Below are positions 31,227 through 37,783 of a stretch of 37,783 bases of DNA, piece after piece. Origin of the DNA: Cyanobacteria bacterium RYN_339 (lineage in GTDB: Bacteria > Cyanobacteriota > Sericytochromatia > S15B-MN24 > JAQBPE01); contig JAQBPE010000362.1 of the NCBI GenBank assembly GCA_028287685.1, forward strand, positions 1-37,783, in the 5' to 3' direction. A program made the position numbers and the translations under genes. The notes beneath the pieces were generated by a model, which saw only the letters and a program-made list of their open reading frames with translations, did no database searches and was not told the DNA's origin. How positions within the stretch are numbered: position 1 is the stretch's first letter; each line of letters begins with the position of its first letter.

Positions 31227-32111
31227 ATGTACGAAGCAGGCCGGGGCAAGTTGCGCCCTGCCGACTCGATCACTCATAGGAAGCGTTTGTCTTACGCCGC
31301 ATTTCTCAAGGAGCGCGTGAAGTACGCCCTCGACTGCAAGCCCGAGCGCAGCCCGTCGCTGCGCCAGTCGGCGGATTTCCAGACCCTTTGCCGCGACGGC
31401 ATCGTGATGATCCCGGGCTTCCTCGCCCCCGAGCAGGTCGAGGCCTACGTGCGGCAGATCAAGGCCGACACGCCCATTTTCGACGGCCAGGTGGAGGTTT
31501 CGGACATCGGGTCGTGCATCCTCAACGATGCCGACCAGGTCGGGGACTTCCAGGCCTTCTTCGAGAGCCCGCTGATCCAGGCGATGGCCCGCGCCTACGT
31601 CAGCGCCGACGTCGAGACTCCGCGCAAGCAGATCATGCTCAAGTTGAAGCCGGGCGAAGAGGCCTACAGCGACTTCTACCACATCGACCACTGGGAGCAT
31701 AAGCTACGGGCGTTCTTGCTGCTGCAAGACGTCTCGGCCGACAACGCGCCCCTGGTGTACCTCAAGGGCAGCCACCGCCTCAAGCCCTGGCGGCTGCGCA
31801 AGGAGTTCGAGATCTTCCACCACTTCCGGCCGGCCCCGAAGGACGTCCGCTACGCGACCCCGCACACCACGGAGGAGTCGAAGTGGAGCGGCATGTGCCT
31901 GGCGCCGGAGGTCTACAACATCGGCCGAGCGCACGGCTACGAGGAGTACATCGCAACGGGCACGGCCGGGTCGCTGCTGTTGTTCGACGCGAAGGGCCTC
32001 CACCACTCGACCGCCCTCAAGCAGGGCACTCGCCTGCTGCTGGCCATGCACCTCGACCGCCGCAGCAAGGGCTACTTCAAGCGCGTCATGGACTACGAAG
32101 GCCAGGGCTGA
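31227..32111 (+). CDS. PhyH-family Fe(II)/2-oxoglutarate dioxygenase-like protein
   Basis: A 294-residue phytanoyl-CoA-dioxygenase-like protein. The double-stranded beta-helix metal motif H152-I-D154 (FYHIDHWEH), the PhyH-type GSHRLKPWR (181-189), distal His259 or 260 in AKGLHHSTALKQGTR and Arg269 for 2-oxoglutarate are all present, so it is probably an active hydroxylase. The substrate is likely an amino acid, peptide or carrier-bound intermediate of this operon, by inference. The start at ATG 31227 is uncertain, as the site upstream is poor; a downstream TTG could also serve. The first 45 residues are basic and not part of the fold. Confidence 0.85.
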   Translation: MYEAGRGKLRPADSITHRKRLSYAAFLKERVKYALDCKPERSPSLRQSADFQTLCRDGIVMIPGFLAPEQVEAYVRQIKADTPIFDGQVEVSDIGSCILNDADQVGDFQAFFESPLIQAMARAYVSADVETPRKQIMLKLKPGEEAYSDFYHIDHWEHKLRAFLLLQDVSADNAPLVYLKGSHRLKPWRLRKEFEIFHHFRPAPKDVRYATPHTTEESKWSGMCLAPEVYNIGRAHGYEEYIATGTAGSLLLFDAKGLHHSTALKQGTRLLLAMHLDRRSKGYFKRVMDYEGQG

Positions 32112-32116
32112 CCAGC

Positions 32117-33016
32117 GTGCCGCCCGTCTTCCGCCCCCTGACCCTCGGCGACCGCGACCTCGTGACGTCTTACGTGCGCGCGGCGGGCCTGGCGTCGTGC
32201 ATGTACAACTTCGCCCAGATTTATGCCAACCAGCCGCTTTACGCCTACGAGCTGGCCGAGCACGACGGCCACCTGTTCATCTTCAACGCGTTCCGCGGCA
32301 AGCACTACTTCCCGCTGGGCGCGGCCGCCACCCCCGAAAACCTCCTGAATTGGTCGCGCCAGCTGGGGGGCGTGGCGTTCCACTATGCGCCTGGTGCGGC
32401 TGCCGATGGCTTCGAGGTCAGCTCGGACGAGGGCGATTTCGAGTACATCTACGCCACCCGCGCGCTCGCGGAGCTGAGCGACAGCGCCTTCCGCAAGAAG
32501 CGCAACCTCGTGCTGGCTTTCCAGAAGGTGCACCCGGACGCCTCCGCCCGCGCACTCACCGCGCAAGACGTCGGGGCCTGCCTCGCCCTGATGCAGGATT
32601 GGGGCACGAGCCGCCGGCAGCCGGACGAGGCGGATGCGTTCTTCAACGAGTGCATCGCCATCGAGGCGACTGGCATGCGTTACGCCCTCGACCACTTCGA
32701 GGCCCTGCAGCTCGATGCGTTCGGGCTGTTTGTGGGCGATCGCCTCGTCGCCTTCGACGTCTTCAGCGGCCCCGTCGACAGCCTCATCCACGTCACCTAC
32801 GAGAAGTACGACGTGACGGTCCCGAACTGCGTGCCGATTCTGCGCAAGCTCGCGGCGCGCTACCTGCTCGACCAGGGCTACGAGGCCTTCAACTTCGGCC
32901 GCGACATCGGCCTGCCCGGCCTGCGCAAGAGCAAGCGGGCCTACCACCCGCAGCGCATGCTGCGCACGCACACGCTGACCCCGCTTTCCGTGGCCCGCCT
33001 GGAAGTGAACGTATGA
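32117..33016 (+). CDS. DUF2156 (MprF C-terminal-like) aminoacyltransferase homologue 1
   Basis: A 299-residue soluble protein of the DUF2156/LPG_synthase_C family, a tandem-GNAT fold that in MprF moves an amino acid from aminoacyl-tRNA to phosphatidylglycerol. Motifs shared with its neighbour are S-C-M-Y-N-F-x-x-I near 31, F-P-L-G near 69, E-Y-I-Y near 111, K-K-R-N near 129, YEKYDVTVPNCVP near 233, NFGRDIG near 262 and YHPQ near 277. It has no membrane domain, unlike MprF. GTG 32117 lies five bases after the PhyH stop. A role in tRNA-dependent peptide bond or ester formation is inference. Confidence 0.8.
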   Translation: MPPVFRPLTLGDRDLVTSYVRAAGLASCMYNFAQIYANQPLYAYELAEHDGHLFIFNAFRGKHYFPLGAAATPENLLNWSRQLGGVAFHYAPGAAADGFEVSSDEGDFEYIYATRALAELSDSAFRKKRNLVLAFQKVHPDASARALTAQDVGACLALMQDWGTSRRQPDEADAFFNECIAIEATGMRYALDHFEALQLDAFGLFVGDRLVAFDVFSGPVDSLIHVTYEKYDVTVPNCVPILRKLAARYLLDQGYEAFNFGRDIGLPGLRKSKRAYHPQRMLRTHTLTPLSVARLEVNV

Positions 33017-33921
33017 CTTCAACCCTGGACCGCGGCGCCGTCACCGGCCTCGGCATGGCTCCCGTCACCTTCGAAGACCGCGAGCTCGTCACGCGCTACA
33101 CGCGGGACTTCGACCTGCAGTCGTGCATGTACAACTTCCTGCACATCTTCACCCGCACCCGCAGCTACCGCTTCCTGCGCCGCGAAGAGGGTGGCCGGCT
33201 CTACCTCTACAACAGCCACCTCGACAAGCTGTACTACCCCCTGGGCGCGCCCATGAGCGCCGCGGAGCTGGCCCGGACCGCGCGGCAGCTCGGCGCCTCC
33301 GCGATCCACTTCGCGCCGGAGCGCTACATCGACGCCACCCCGGACCTCGCGGACCACTTCGAGGTGACCACGCTGCCCGCCGAAGACGAGTACATCTATG
33401 ACAACCAGGCGATCGCCGAGATGGCGGGTGGCCTGTACAGCCGCAAGCGCGAGTCCGTCTCCAAGTTCAAGCGCACCTACCCCGACCACGCCTTCCGGGT
33501 GCTCGGCGAGGCGGACGCAGACGATTGCCTGGCGCTCACCGAGACCTGGCGGCAACAAAAGGGCAGCAACGCCAGCATCGACTACGAGTTCGAGTCGATC
33601 CAGCTGGCCCTGTCGCAGTTCGACGCCCTGGGCCTTAGCGGGCTCGGGCTCTACGTGGAAGGTCGCCTCGTTGCCTACGACATCTTCAGCGGCGGCGTCG
33701 GCACGCTCGCGAGCTGCAGCTACGAGAAGTACGACCGCGACATCCGCGACTGCGTGCCGGCCTTGCGCCAGGCCATCGGCAAGCACCTGCTGGAGGCGGG
33801 CTTCACCCACATGAACTTCGCCCGCGATATCGACGATGACGGCTTGCGGGCCAGCAAATCCTCCTACCACCCCGCGTACAAGCTTCGGCAGTTCATCCTG
33901 ACCTTGAAGGCCCTCCCATGA
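33013..33921 (+). CDS. DUF2156 (MprF C-terminal-like) aminoacyltransferase homologue 2
   Basis: A 302-residue paralogue of the previous gene, overlapping it by ATGA. It shares SCMYNFLHI, YYPLG, EYIYDNQAIAEM, KRESVSKFKRTYP, YEKYDRDIRDCVP, NFARDI and YHPAYKLRQF. Differences in the central region (for example QQKGSNASIDYEFESIQLAL in place of TSRRQPDEADAFFNECIAIE) suggest two amino-acid or acceptor specificities. No signal or membrane segment. The tandem arrangement indicates duplication and division of labour. It overlaps the ATP-grasp gene by ATGA. Confidence 0.85.
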   Translation: MTSTLDRGAVTGLGMAPVTFEDRELVTRYTRDFDLQSCMYNFLHIFTRTRSYRFLRREEGGRLYLYNSHLDKLYYPLGAPMSAAELARTARQLGASAIHFAPERYIDATPDLADHFEVTTLPAEDEYIYDNQAIAEMAGGLYSRKRESVSKFKRTYPDHAFRVLGEADADDCLALTETWRQQKGSNASIDYEFESIQLALSQFDALGLSGLGLYVEGRLVAYDIFSGGVGTLASCSYEKYDRDIRDCVPALRQAIGKHLLEAGFTHMNFARDIDDDGLRASKSSYHPAYKLRQFILTLKALP

Positions 33922-35021
33922 CCTCTCCCAAGCTTCACATCGGCATCGTCTGCGGCGGGCGCAGCGAGGTGTTCGCGCTGTCCGTGAAGGGTGGCGTCGA
34001 CATCGCCGCCGCGGTCGACCCGTCCCGGTACAAGGTGTCCTTCTTCGTGCTGGATCAGGACCACCGCTGGTTCTTGAGCCAGGCCGGGGCCTTCGCGGGG
34101 CCCCGCGGCCTGGAGGCCTTCGCGTTCGATGCGGCGCACATGACCGAGGTCATGATCGGCCCGCGGGGCTCGGTCATCGACAAGTGCACGGGGGAGCAGC
34201 TCGCCACCCTCGACGTGGTGTTCCCGACCCTCTATGGCCTGTACGGCGAGGACGGCAAGCTGCAGGGCATGCTGGAGATGCTAGATCTCCCCTATGTGGG
34301 CGCCGGCGTGACCGCGTCGGCCATCTGCATGGACAAGGACATCGCCAAGCGGCTGGTGGCGAACGCGGGCGTGGCGACGGCGGAGTCGATCTTGCTGCGG
34401 AGCGCCAGCCAGGTGACGTTTGACGAGGCCAGCGAACAGCTTGGGGTACCCTTCTTCGTGAAACCTTGTCGGATGGGCTCGTCGGTCGGCATCAGCAAGG
34501 TGCGCACGGCCGAGGAGTACCGGGCGGCGATCGCCGAAGCGTTCCGCTACGGACGCAAGGTCATGTTGGAGCGCGCATCCTTCGGCCGCGAAATCCGTAC
34601 GGCCATCATCGGCAACGAGCACCCGCAGGTGGCGATGACGATTGGCGAGGTGCCACTTGGTGGCGGCCTGGACTTCTACGACTACCACGCCAAGCTCAAC
34701 AACCCGATCAACCGCATCCCTGCCTCGTTGGACGAGCAGGTGGCCGAGCACGTGCGCGAGCTGTCGCGGCGGGTATACCAGGCGCTGGAGATCGAGGGGA
34801 TGGCGCGGATCGATTGGTTCCTGGAAGCGGACGGGACCGTGTTGTTTGGCGAGGCGAATACCCTGCCTTGTTTCTCCGCGGGATCGACGTTCCGGGAGTT
34901 GTGGGCGCATTCGGGCGTGGAGAATTCGGGCTTGATCGGGCAGTTGGTGGCGTTGGCGCAGGCGCGGTTCAAGCGGAACCGGGAGTTTGCCTACTCGGGC
35001 CTTTTGGCGCCGGTAAGTTGA
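33918..35021 (+). CDS. D-Ala-D-Ala-ligase-like ATP-grasp enzyme with altered substrate residues
   Basis: A 367-residue ATP-grasp ligase homologous to Ddl throughout. ATP and Mg residues are kept: VKPCRMGSSVG (182-191), R297-x-D299 (ARIDWFL), E312-A-N314 (GEANTLP). Positions matching substrate contacts of DdlB differ: GGRS is followed by EVFALS (13-22), so the Glu15 position is Val18; the His63 position (LHG) is Tyr106 (LYG); the Tyr216 position is Leu260 after Lys259; and the usual E-A-N-T-x-P-G is E-A-N-T-L-P-C. It is therefore unlikely to be the cell's house-keeping Ddl and probably joins other amino acids or hydroxy acids. Last gene of the operon. Confidence 0.85.
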   Translation: MTSPKLHIGIVCGGRSEVFALSVKGGVDIAAAVDPSRYKVSFFVLDQDHRWFLSQAGAFAGPRGLEAFAFDAAHMTEVMIGPRGSVIDKCTGEQLATLDVVFPTLYGLYGEDGKLQGMLEMLDLPYVGAGVTASAICMDKDIAKRLVANAGVATAESILLRSASQVTFDEASEQLGVPFFVKPCRMGSSVGISKVRTAEEYRAAIAEAFRYGRKVMLERASFGREIRTAIIGNEHPQVAMTIGEVPLGGGLDFYDYHAKLNNPINRIPASLDEQVAEHVRELSRRVYQALEIEGMARIDWFLEADGTVLFGEANTLPCFSAGSTFRELWAHSGVENSGLIGQLVALAQARFKRNREFAYSGLLAPVS

Positions 35022-35414
35022 GCGGTTTTTCGACAGCAAGGTAGCTGGTGGATCACGACGAGCCGGCCGCCAAAAAGCGCAAAACCAGAGCATCATGAGC
35101 CGATTTAATGCCACCAACTGTTCAACTACCGCTATAGGCCAGACGAGCGCTGGAGGGCAGGTACAAAAAGAAACTCCCCCCGGAAACGACGGATCTCTTC
35201 TAGAGGGATGGTCTTTATCGGAGCGACGGGAGCGCTTTCCCAGCGTTTCCCCCCACTAGATTGCAAGACGCTGGGCACCGTTCGCTCTGGCACTGCCAGG
35301 CGTTTGGCGGCGGACAATCAAACGCGACACTCGACGACAAACAAAACTTCCCTTTGACCGACCGGCCTGAAAGCCGCTCGGCGAGGTGTCATGCTCCTCC
35401 TTCAGGGAGGCCGC
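35022..35414. other. Intergenic region including the left end of the IS21 element
   Basis: 393 bases without a gene, lower in GC than the surroundings. There is no clear terminator for the operon. It contains TGTTCAACTAC...CTATAGGC from 35119, which resembles the inverted right end near 37735, and two adjacent copies of AGCG(C)TTTCCC at 35231-35251, the kind of subterminal repeat found in IS21 ends. A 61-codon ORF on the minus strand (35132-35317) looks spurious. Confidence 0.5.
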
Positions 35415-36899
35415 ATGAAGAAAGACGCCGAGATCAAGCTTTTGAATCGAGAACGAAAGAAGGGCCTCACGCAGAAACTCGCCGCGGCCAAGGCCGGGAT
35501 GAGCGCGCGCACCGCCCGTAAATACGAGCGTGGCGGGTTTCTGCCATCGGAAATGCCCCGTCCTCCCAAGCTCCGCACGCGGCCGGATCCCTTTGCCGAC
35601 GTCTGGTCGGGCATCGCGGAACTGCTAGCCGGCGACGATGCACTCCAGGCGAAAACCCTGTTCGACCTGCTGGTCGAGCGGCACCCAGGGCGCTTCGAGC
35701 CCGGCCAAGTGCGGACACTCCAGCGCCGGGTCGAGCACTGGCGCGCGACCGAGGGGCCGGGGCGGTTGGTCATGTTCGAGCAGATCCACCAGCCCGGCAA
35801 CCTTGCCCAGAGCGACTTCACGGACATGGGCGAGCTGGCCATCACGATTGCCGGCGAGCTCTTCGTCCACAAGGTCTTCCACATGGTCCTGACCTTCTCC
35901 AACGTCGAAGCGGTCAATGTCTGCTTCTCGGAGTCGTTCGAGGCCCTGTCCGACGGTATCCAGGCAGCGTTCTGGCAGTTCGGCGGCGTGCCGGCGATCC
36001 ATCGGACCGACAACCTGTCGGCAGCGGTGCATCGCCTGGAACGCGACGGCCGCAAGGGCTACACCGGTTCCTACCAGGCGCTCATGAACCACTACGGCTG
36101 CATCCCCGACAGCAACTACCCGGGCGAGGCCCACCAGAATGGCGACGTCGAATCTTCCAACGGCAAGCTGAAGAGCGCCCTGGATCAGACGCTTCGGTTG
36201 CGCGGTAGCCGCGACTTCGAGACCCGTGCGGCCTACGAGGCGTGGCTGCTCGACCAAGTTCGTCGCCGCAACGACACACGGCAGACCCGTTTTGCCGTGG
36301 AGCGCGAAGCGCTAAACGCGCTGCCCACGGCGTCGCTCGCCCAACCCAAGATCGTCACCGTGACCGTCACCCGCTTCAGCACCCTTCTGGTCCTGGGCAA
36401 TACCTACTCCGTGCCGTCCCGCCTCATCGGGAGCCGCTTACAGGTACGCCTCCGTGCGGAAACGTTGGACGTCTACCGAGGCTCCCAGCAGGTGGCCTTC
36501 ATCCCCCGGCTCATCGGGCGTGGCGGCCACCGCATCGATTACCGGCACGTCATCTGGTCGCTGGTGCGTAAACCACGTGCGTTCGCTGCCTGGCGATTCC
36601 GGGAGGAGCTGTTCCCCCTGCTCGTGTTCCGGCGCGCCTACGACGCGCTGGTCGAGGCCAGGACGCCGTCCAGTGCCGACCAGGAGTACCTGCGTATCCT
36701 GCTCCTCGCCGCGAGTGGGTCCGAAGCCGACGTGGCCATCGCCCTCGAGATCATGTTGGAGCAAAAGGTGCCCATCGGCAGCTCGGCGGTGCGCGACCTG
36801 GTACGGGAACCCGGGATGCCAGCCGTTCCCCACGTCACCACGCCCATCGTCGACCTCACCGTCTACGACCGCCTGCTCGCCCCGCGGTGCGCCAATTGA
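35415..36899 (+). CDS. istA: IS21-family transposase IstA
   Basis: A 494-residue DDE transposase. An N-terminal helix-turn-helix (KLAAAKAGMSARTARKYERGG) is followed by the rve integrase core with the catalytic Asp in QSDFTDMG near 137, the second Asp in IHRTDNLSAAV near 200 and the Glu in NGDVESSNGKLK near 246, then the long C-terminal domain typical of IstA. Length is normal and the frame is intact. The start ATG 35415 has AGGGAGG four bases upstream and replaces track start 35391. Confidence 0.95.
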   Translation: MKKDAEIKLLNRERKKGLTQKLAAAKAGMSARTARKYERGGFLPSEMPRPPKLRTRPDPFADVWSGIAELLAGDDALQAKTLFDLLVERHPGRFEPGQVRTLQRRVEHWRATEGPGRLVMFEQIHQPGNLAQSDFTDMGELAITIAGELFVHKVFHMVLTFSNVEAVNVCFSESFEALSDGIQAAFWQFGGVPAIHRTDNLSAAVHRLERDGRKGYTGSYQALMNHYGCIPDSNYPGEAHQNGDVESSNGKLKSALDQTLRLRGSRDFETRAAYEAWLLDQVRRRNDTRQTRFAVEREALNALPTASLAQPKIVTVTVTRFSTLLVLGNTYSVPSRLIGSRLQVRLRAETLDVYRGSQQVAFIPRLIGRGGHRIDYRHVIWSLVRKPRAFAAWRFREELFPLLVFRRAYDALVEARTPSSADQEYLRILLLAASGSEADVAIALEIMLEQKVPIGSSAVRDLVREPGMPAVPHVTTPIVDLTVYDRLLAPRCAN

Positions 36900-37684
36900 G
36901 CGACCGTTCGGCCGAGCTGGAGCGGCTTCTCCACGGCCTTCGCCTGGGCACCATGGCGCGCCTCTTCTCCGAAACGGCGGTGCGCGCCGCGCGCGAGGGC
37001 CTCACCCACGAGGAGTTCCTCTACGAGCTTGTCTACCGCGAGGCCGAAGCCAAGGACGAACGCCGTGTCGAGCGGATGCTCGCCCAATCGTTTCTCCCGC
37101 GCGAGAAGAACTTCGAGACCCTCGACATCACGTGCTACCCCCTCGCCATCCGCCAGCAGCTCGCCCAACTGCGCCGCGGCGCCTTCCTCGACGACGCGGT
37201 TAACGTCGTAGCGGTCGGCCAGCCCGGCACCGGCAAGAGCCATCTGGCGGCGGCTATTGGCATCGAGCTGGCCCGACAGGGCCGCAGCGTGCTTTGGACG
37301 CCGACCTTCGCGCTGGTCCAGACCTTGCTCGCGGCCAAGCGCGACCTCAAGTTACCCCGCGAGCTGGCGCGGCTGCAGCGTTTCGAATGCCTCGTGCTCG
37401 ACGACATCGGCTACGTCCAGCAGGATCGCGACGAGATGGAGGTGCTCTTCACCCTGCTGGCGAACCGCTACGAAACACGTAGCACCATCATCACGACCAA
37501 TCTGGTGTTCTCGGAATGGACCCGCATCTTCAAGGACCCCATGACTACCCAGGCCGCGATTGATCGGGTCGTCCACCATTCCGTCATCATCGACCTGGCC
37601 GGCGTGACCAGCTACAGGGTCAAGGCCGCAGAAGACGACCAGAAGAAGAAACCCAAGGACCCCCCACCCGACCCGCCGGATTAG
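36887..37684 (+). CDS. istB: IS21-family helper ATPase IstB
   Basis: A 265-residue AAA+ protein, DnaC-like: N-terminal helical domain with ELERLLHGLRLGTMARLF, Walker A GQPGTGKSHLA near 110, Walker B CLVLDDIGYV near 168, sensor 1 STIITTNLVFSEW near 200 and arginine region AAIDRVVHHSVIIDL near 226. It assembles on target DNA and activates IstA. GTG 36887 is the track start; TTG 36896, overlapping the istA stop as TTGA, is equally plausible. The C-terminal tail is Lys/Pro/Asp-rich. The frame is intact, so the element may be active. Confidence 0.95.
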   Translation: MRQLSDRSAELERLLHGLRLGTMARLFSETAVRAAREGLTHEEFLYELVYREAEAKDERRVERMLAQSFLPREKNFETLDITCYPLAIRQQLAQLRRGAFLDDAVNVVAVGQPGTGKSHLAAAIGIELARQGRSVLWTPTFALVQTLLAAKRDLKLPRELARLQRFECLVLDDIGYVQQDRDEMEVLFTLLANRYETRSTIITTNLVFSEWTRIFKDPMTTQAAIDRVVHHSVIIDLAGVTSYRVKAAEDDQKKKPKDPPPDPPD

Positions 37685-37744
37685 ACCGCCCCATAAGGGT
37701 TCTAGACCGATGCCTGTACGGCGTAGCAAGTAACATAATGTGGT

Positions 37745-37776
37745 ATCGAGGGAGTATGGCTTCATACTCCCTCGAT
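37745..37776. repeat. Perfect 14-bp-arm hairpin at window edge
   Basis: ATCGAGGGAGTATG and its exact complement are separated by the tetraloop GCTT. It lies about 60 bases after istB and just outside the proposed right IS end. It could be a transcription terminator (only TTT follows on the plus strand), an IS target hairpin or part of a repeat family; the sequence ends seven bases later. Confidence 0.8.
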
Positions 37777-37783
37777 TTGCGTG

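Larger units (their letters stand above)
35119..37735 (+). mobile_element. IS21-family insertion sequence
   Basis: About 2.6 kb with istA and istB in the typical overlapping order. The ends are tentative: TGTTCAA-CTAC-CGCTATAGGC on the left against TGTTACTTGCTACGCCGTACAGGC read inward from the right, an imperfect inverted repeat starting TG as in this family. TAATG occurs just outside the right end (37736-37740) and nine bases before the left end (35106-35110), so a target duplication is not clear and the ends may lie a few bases further out. Confidence 0.7.

Noticed and set aside
35132-35317. 61-aa minus-strand ORF between the ligase and istA
   Set aside because: No ribosome site and no recognisable motif, and it lies in the IS left end; probably non-coding.
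1-37783. tRNA, rRNA and CRISPR arrays
   Set aside because: I looked in the intergenic regions and saw no cloverleaf, rRNA core or regularly spaced repeat.

Overview
The window is GC-rich bacterial DNA with tightly packed genes on both strands, many short start/stop overlaps, and at least four predicted lipoproteins carrying L-x-[AGS]-C lipoboxes. Exported hydrolases, a large envelope-type inventory and RluA/SDR/VOC/GNAT housekeeping families suggest a free-living bacterium with an outer envelope. The phylum cannot be fixed from sequence alone. Non-photosynthetic Cyanobacteriota relatives (Sericytochromatia-like) or Myxococcota-like bacteria are guesses only. I see no rRNA, tRNA or CRISPR.

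Layout, left part (1-15 kb). A small lipoprotein faces a nitrile-hydratase-leader (NHLP) RiPP-type precursor with a clear terminator. Then come an MBL hydrolase / small protein / TruC-type pseudouridine synthase operon, a hypothetical protein, a CAP-domain lipoprotein, and a LysR regulator divergent from a lipoprotein and a nitroreductase whose first codons look frameshifted. Next are an NTF2-like protein, a large lipoprotein with a LAS-type metallopeptidase signature, two VOC proteins, an Rrf2-methyltransferase operon with a clear operator, and an NHL-repeat lipoprotein with an M19 dipeptidase.

Middle part (15-28.5 kb). Exported hydrolases include an overlapping cyanophycinase-like / M20 peptidase pair. 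They are followed by GNAT, SEC-C, a signal-less peptidoglycan-binding / L,D-transpeptidase protein next to a secreted TIMP-like protein, small membrane proteins, TfoX-N and DUF1801-like proteins. An ArsR-SRPBCC operon and a divergent SDR / MDR oxidoreductase pair follow. Two dispersed fragments of coding sequence (a 60-bp repeat and a 29-bp relic of an SDR C-terminus) show past rearrangement here.

Right part (28.5-37.8 kb). One sigma70-like promoter precedes seven head-to-tail genes: an ABC-2 exporter (ATPase plus two DUF990-type permeases), a PhyH-like dioxygenase, two tandem DUF2156 (MprF C-terminal-like) aminoacyl-transferase homologues, and a D-Ala-D-Ala-ligase-like ATP-grasp enzyme. The ATP-grasp enzyme keeps its ATP/Mg residues but has lost canonical substrate-binding residues. 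This is the best candidate for an undescribed system. The inferred role is to build, hydroxylate and export a small peptide or aminoacylated compound. An IS21-family element (istA/istB) lies immediately downstream and a perfect 14-bp-arm hairpin lies at the window edge.

Three regulators (LysR, Rrf2, ArsR) have -10 elements placed so that transcription would start at or next to the start codon, suggesting leaderless mRNAs and autoregulation.
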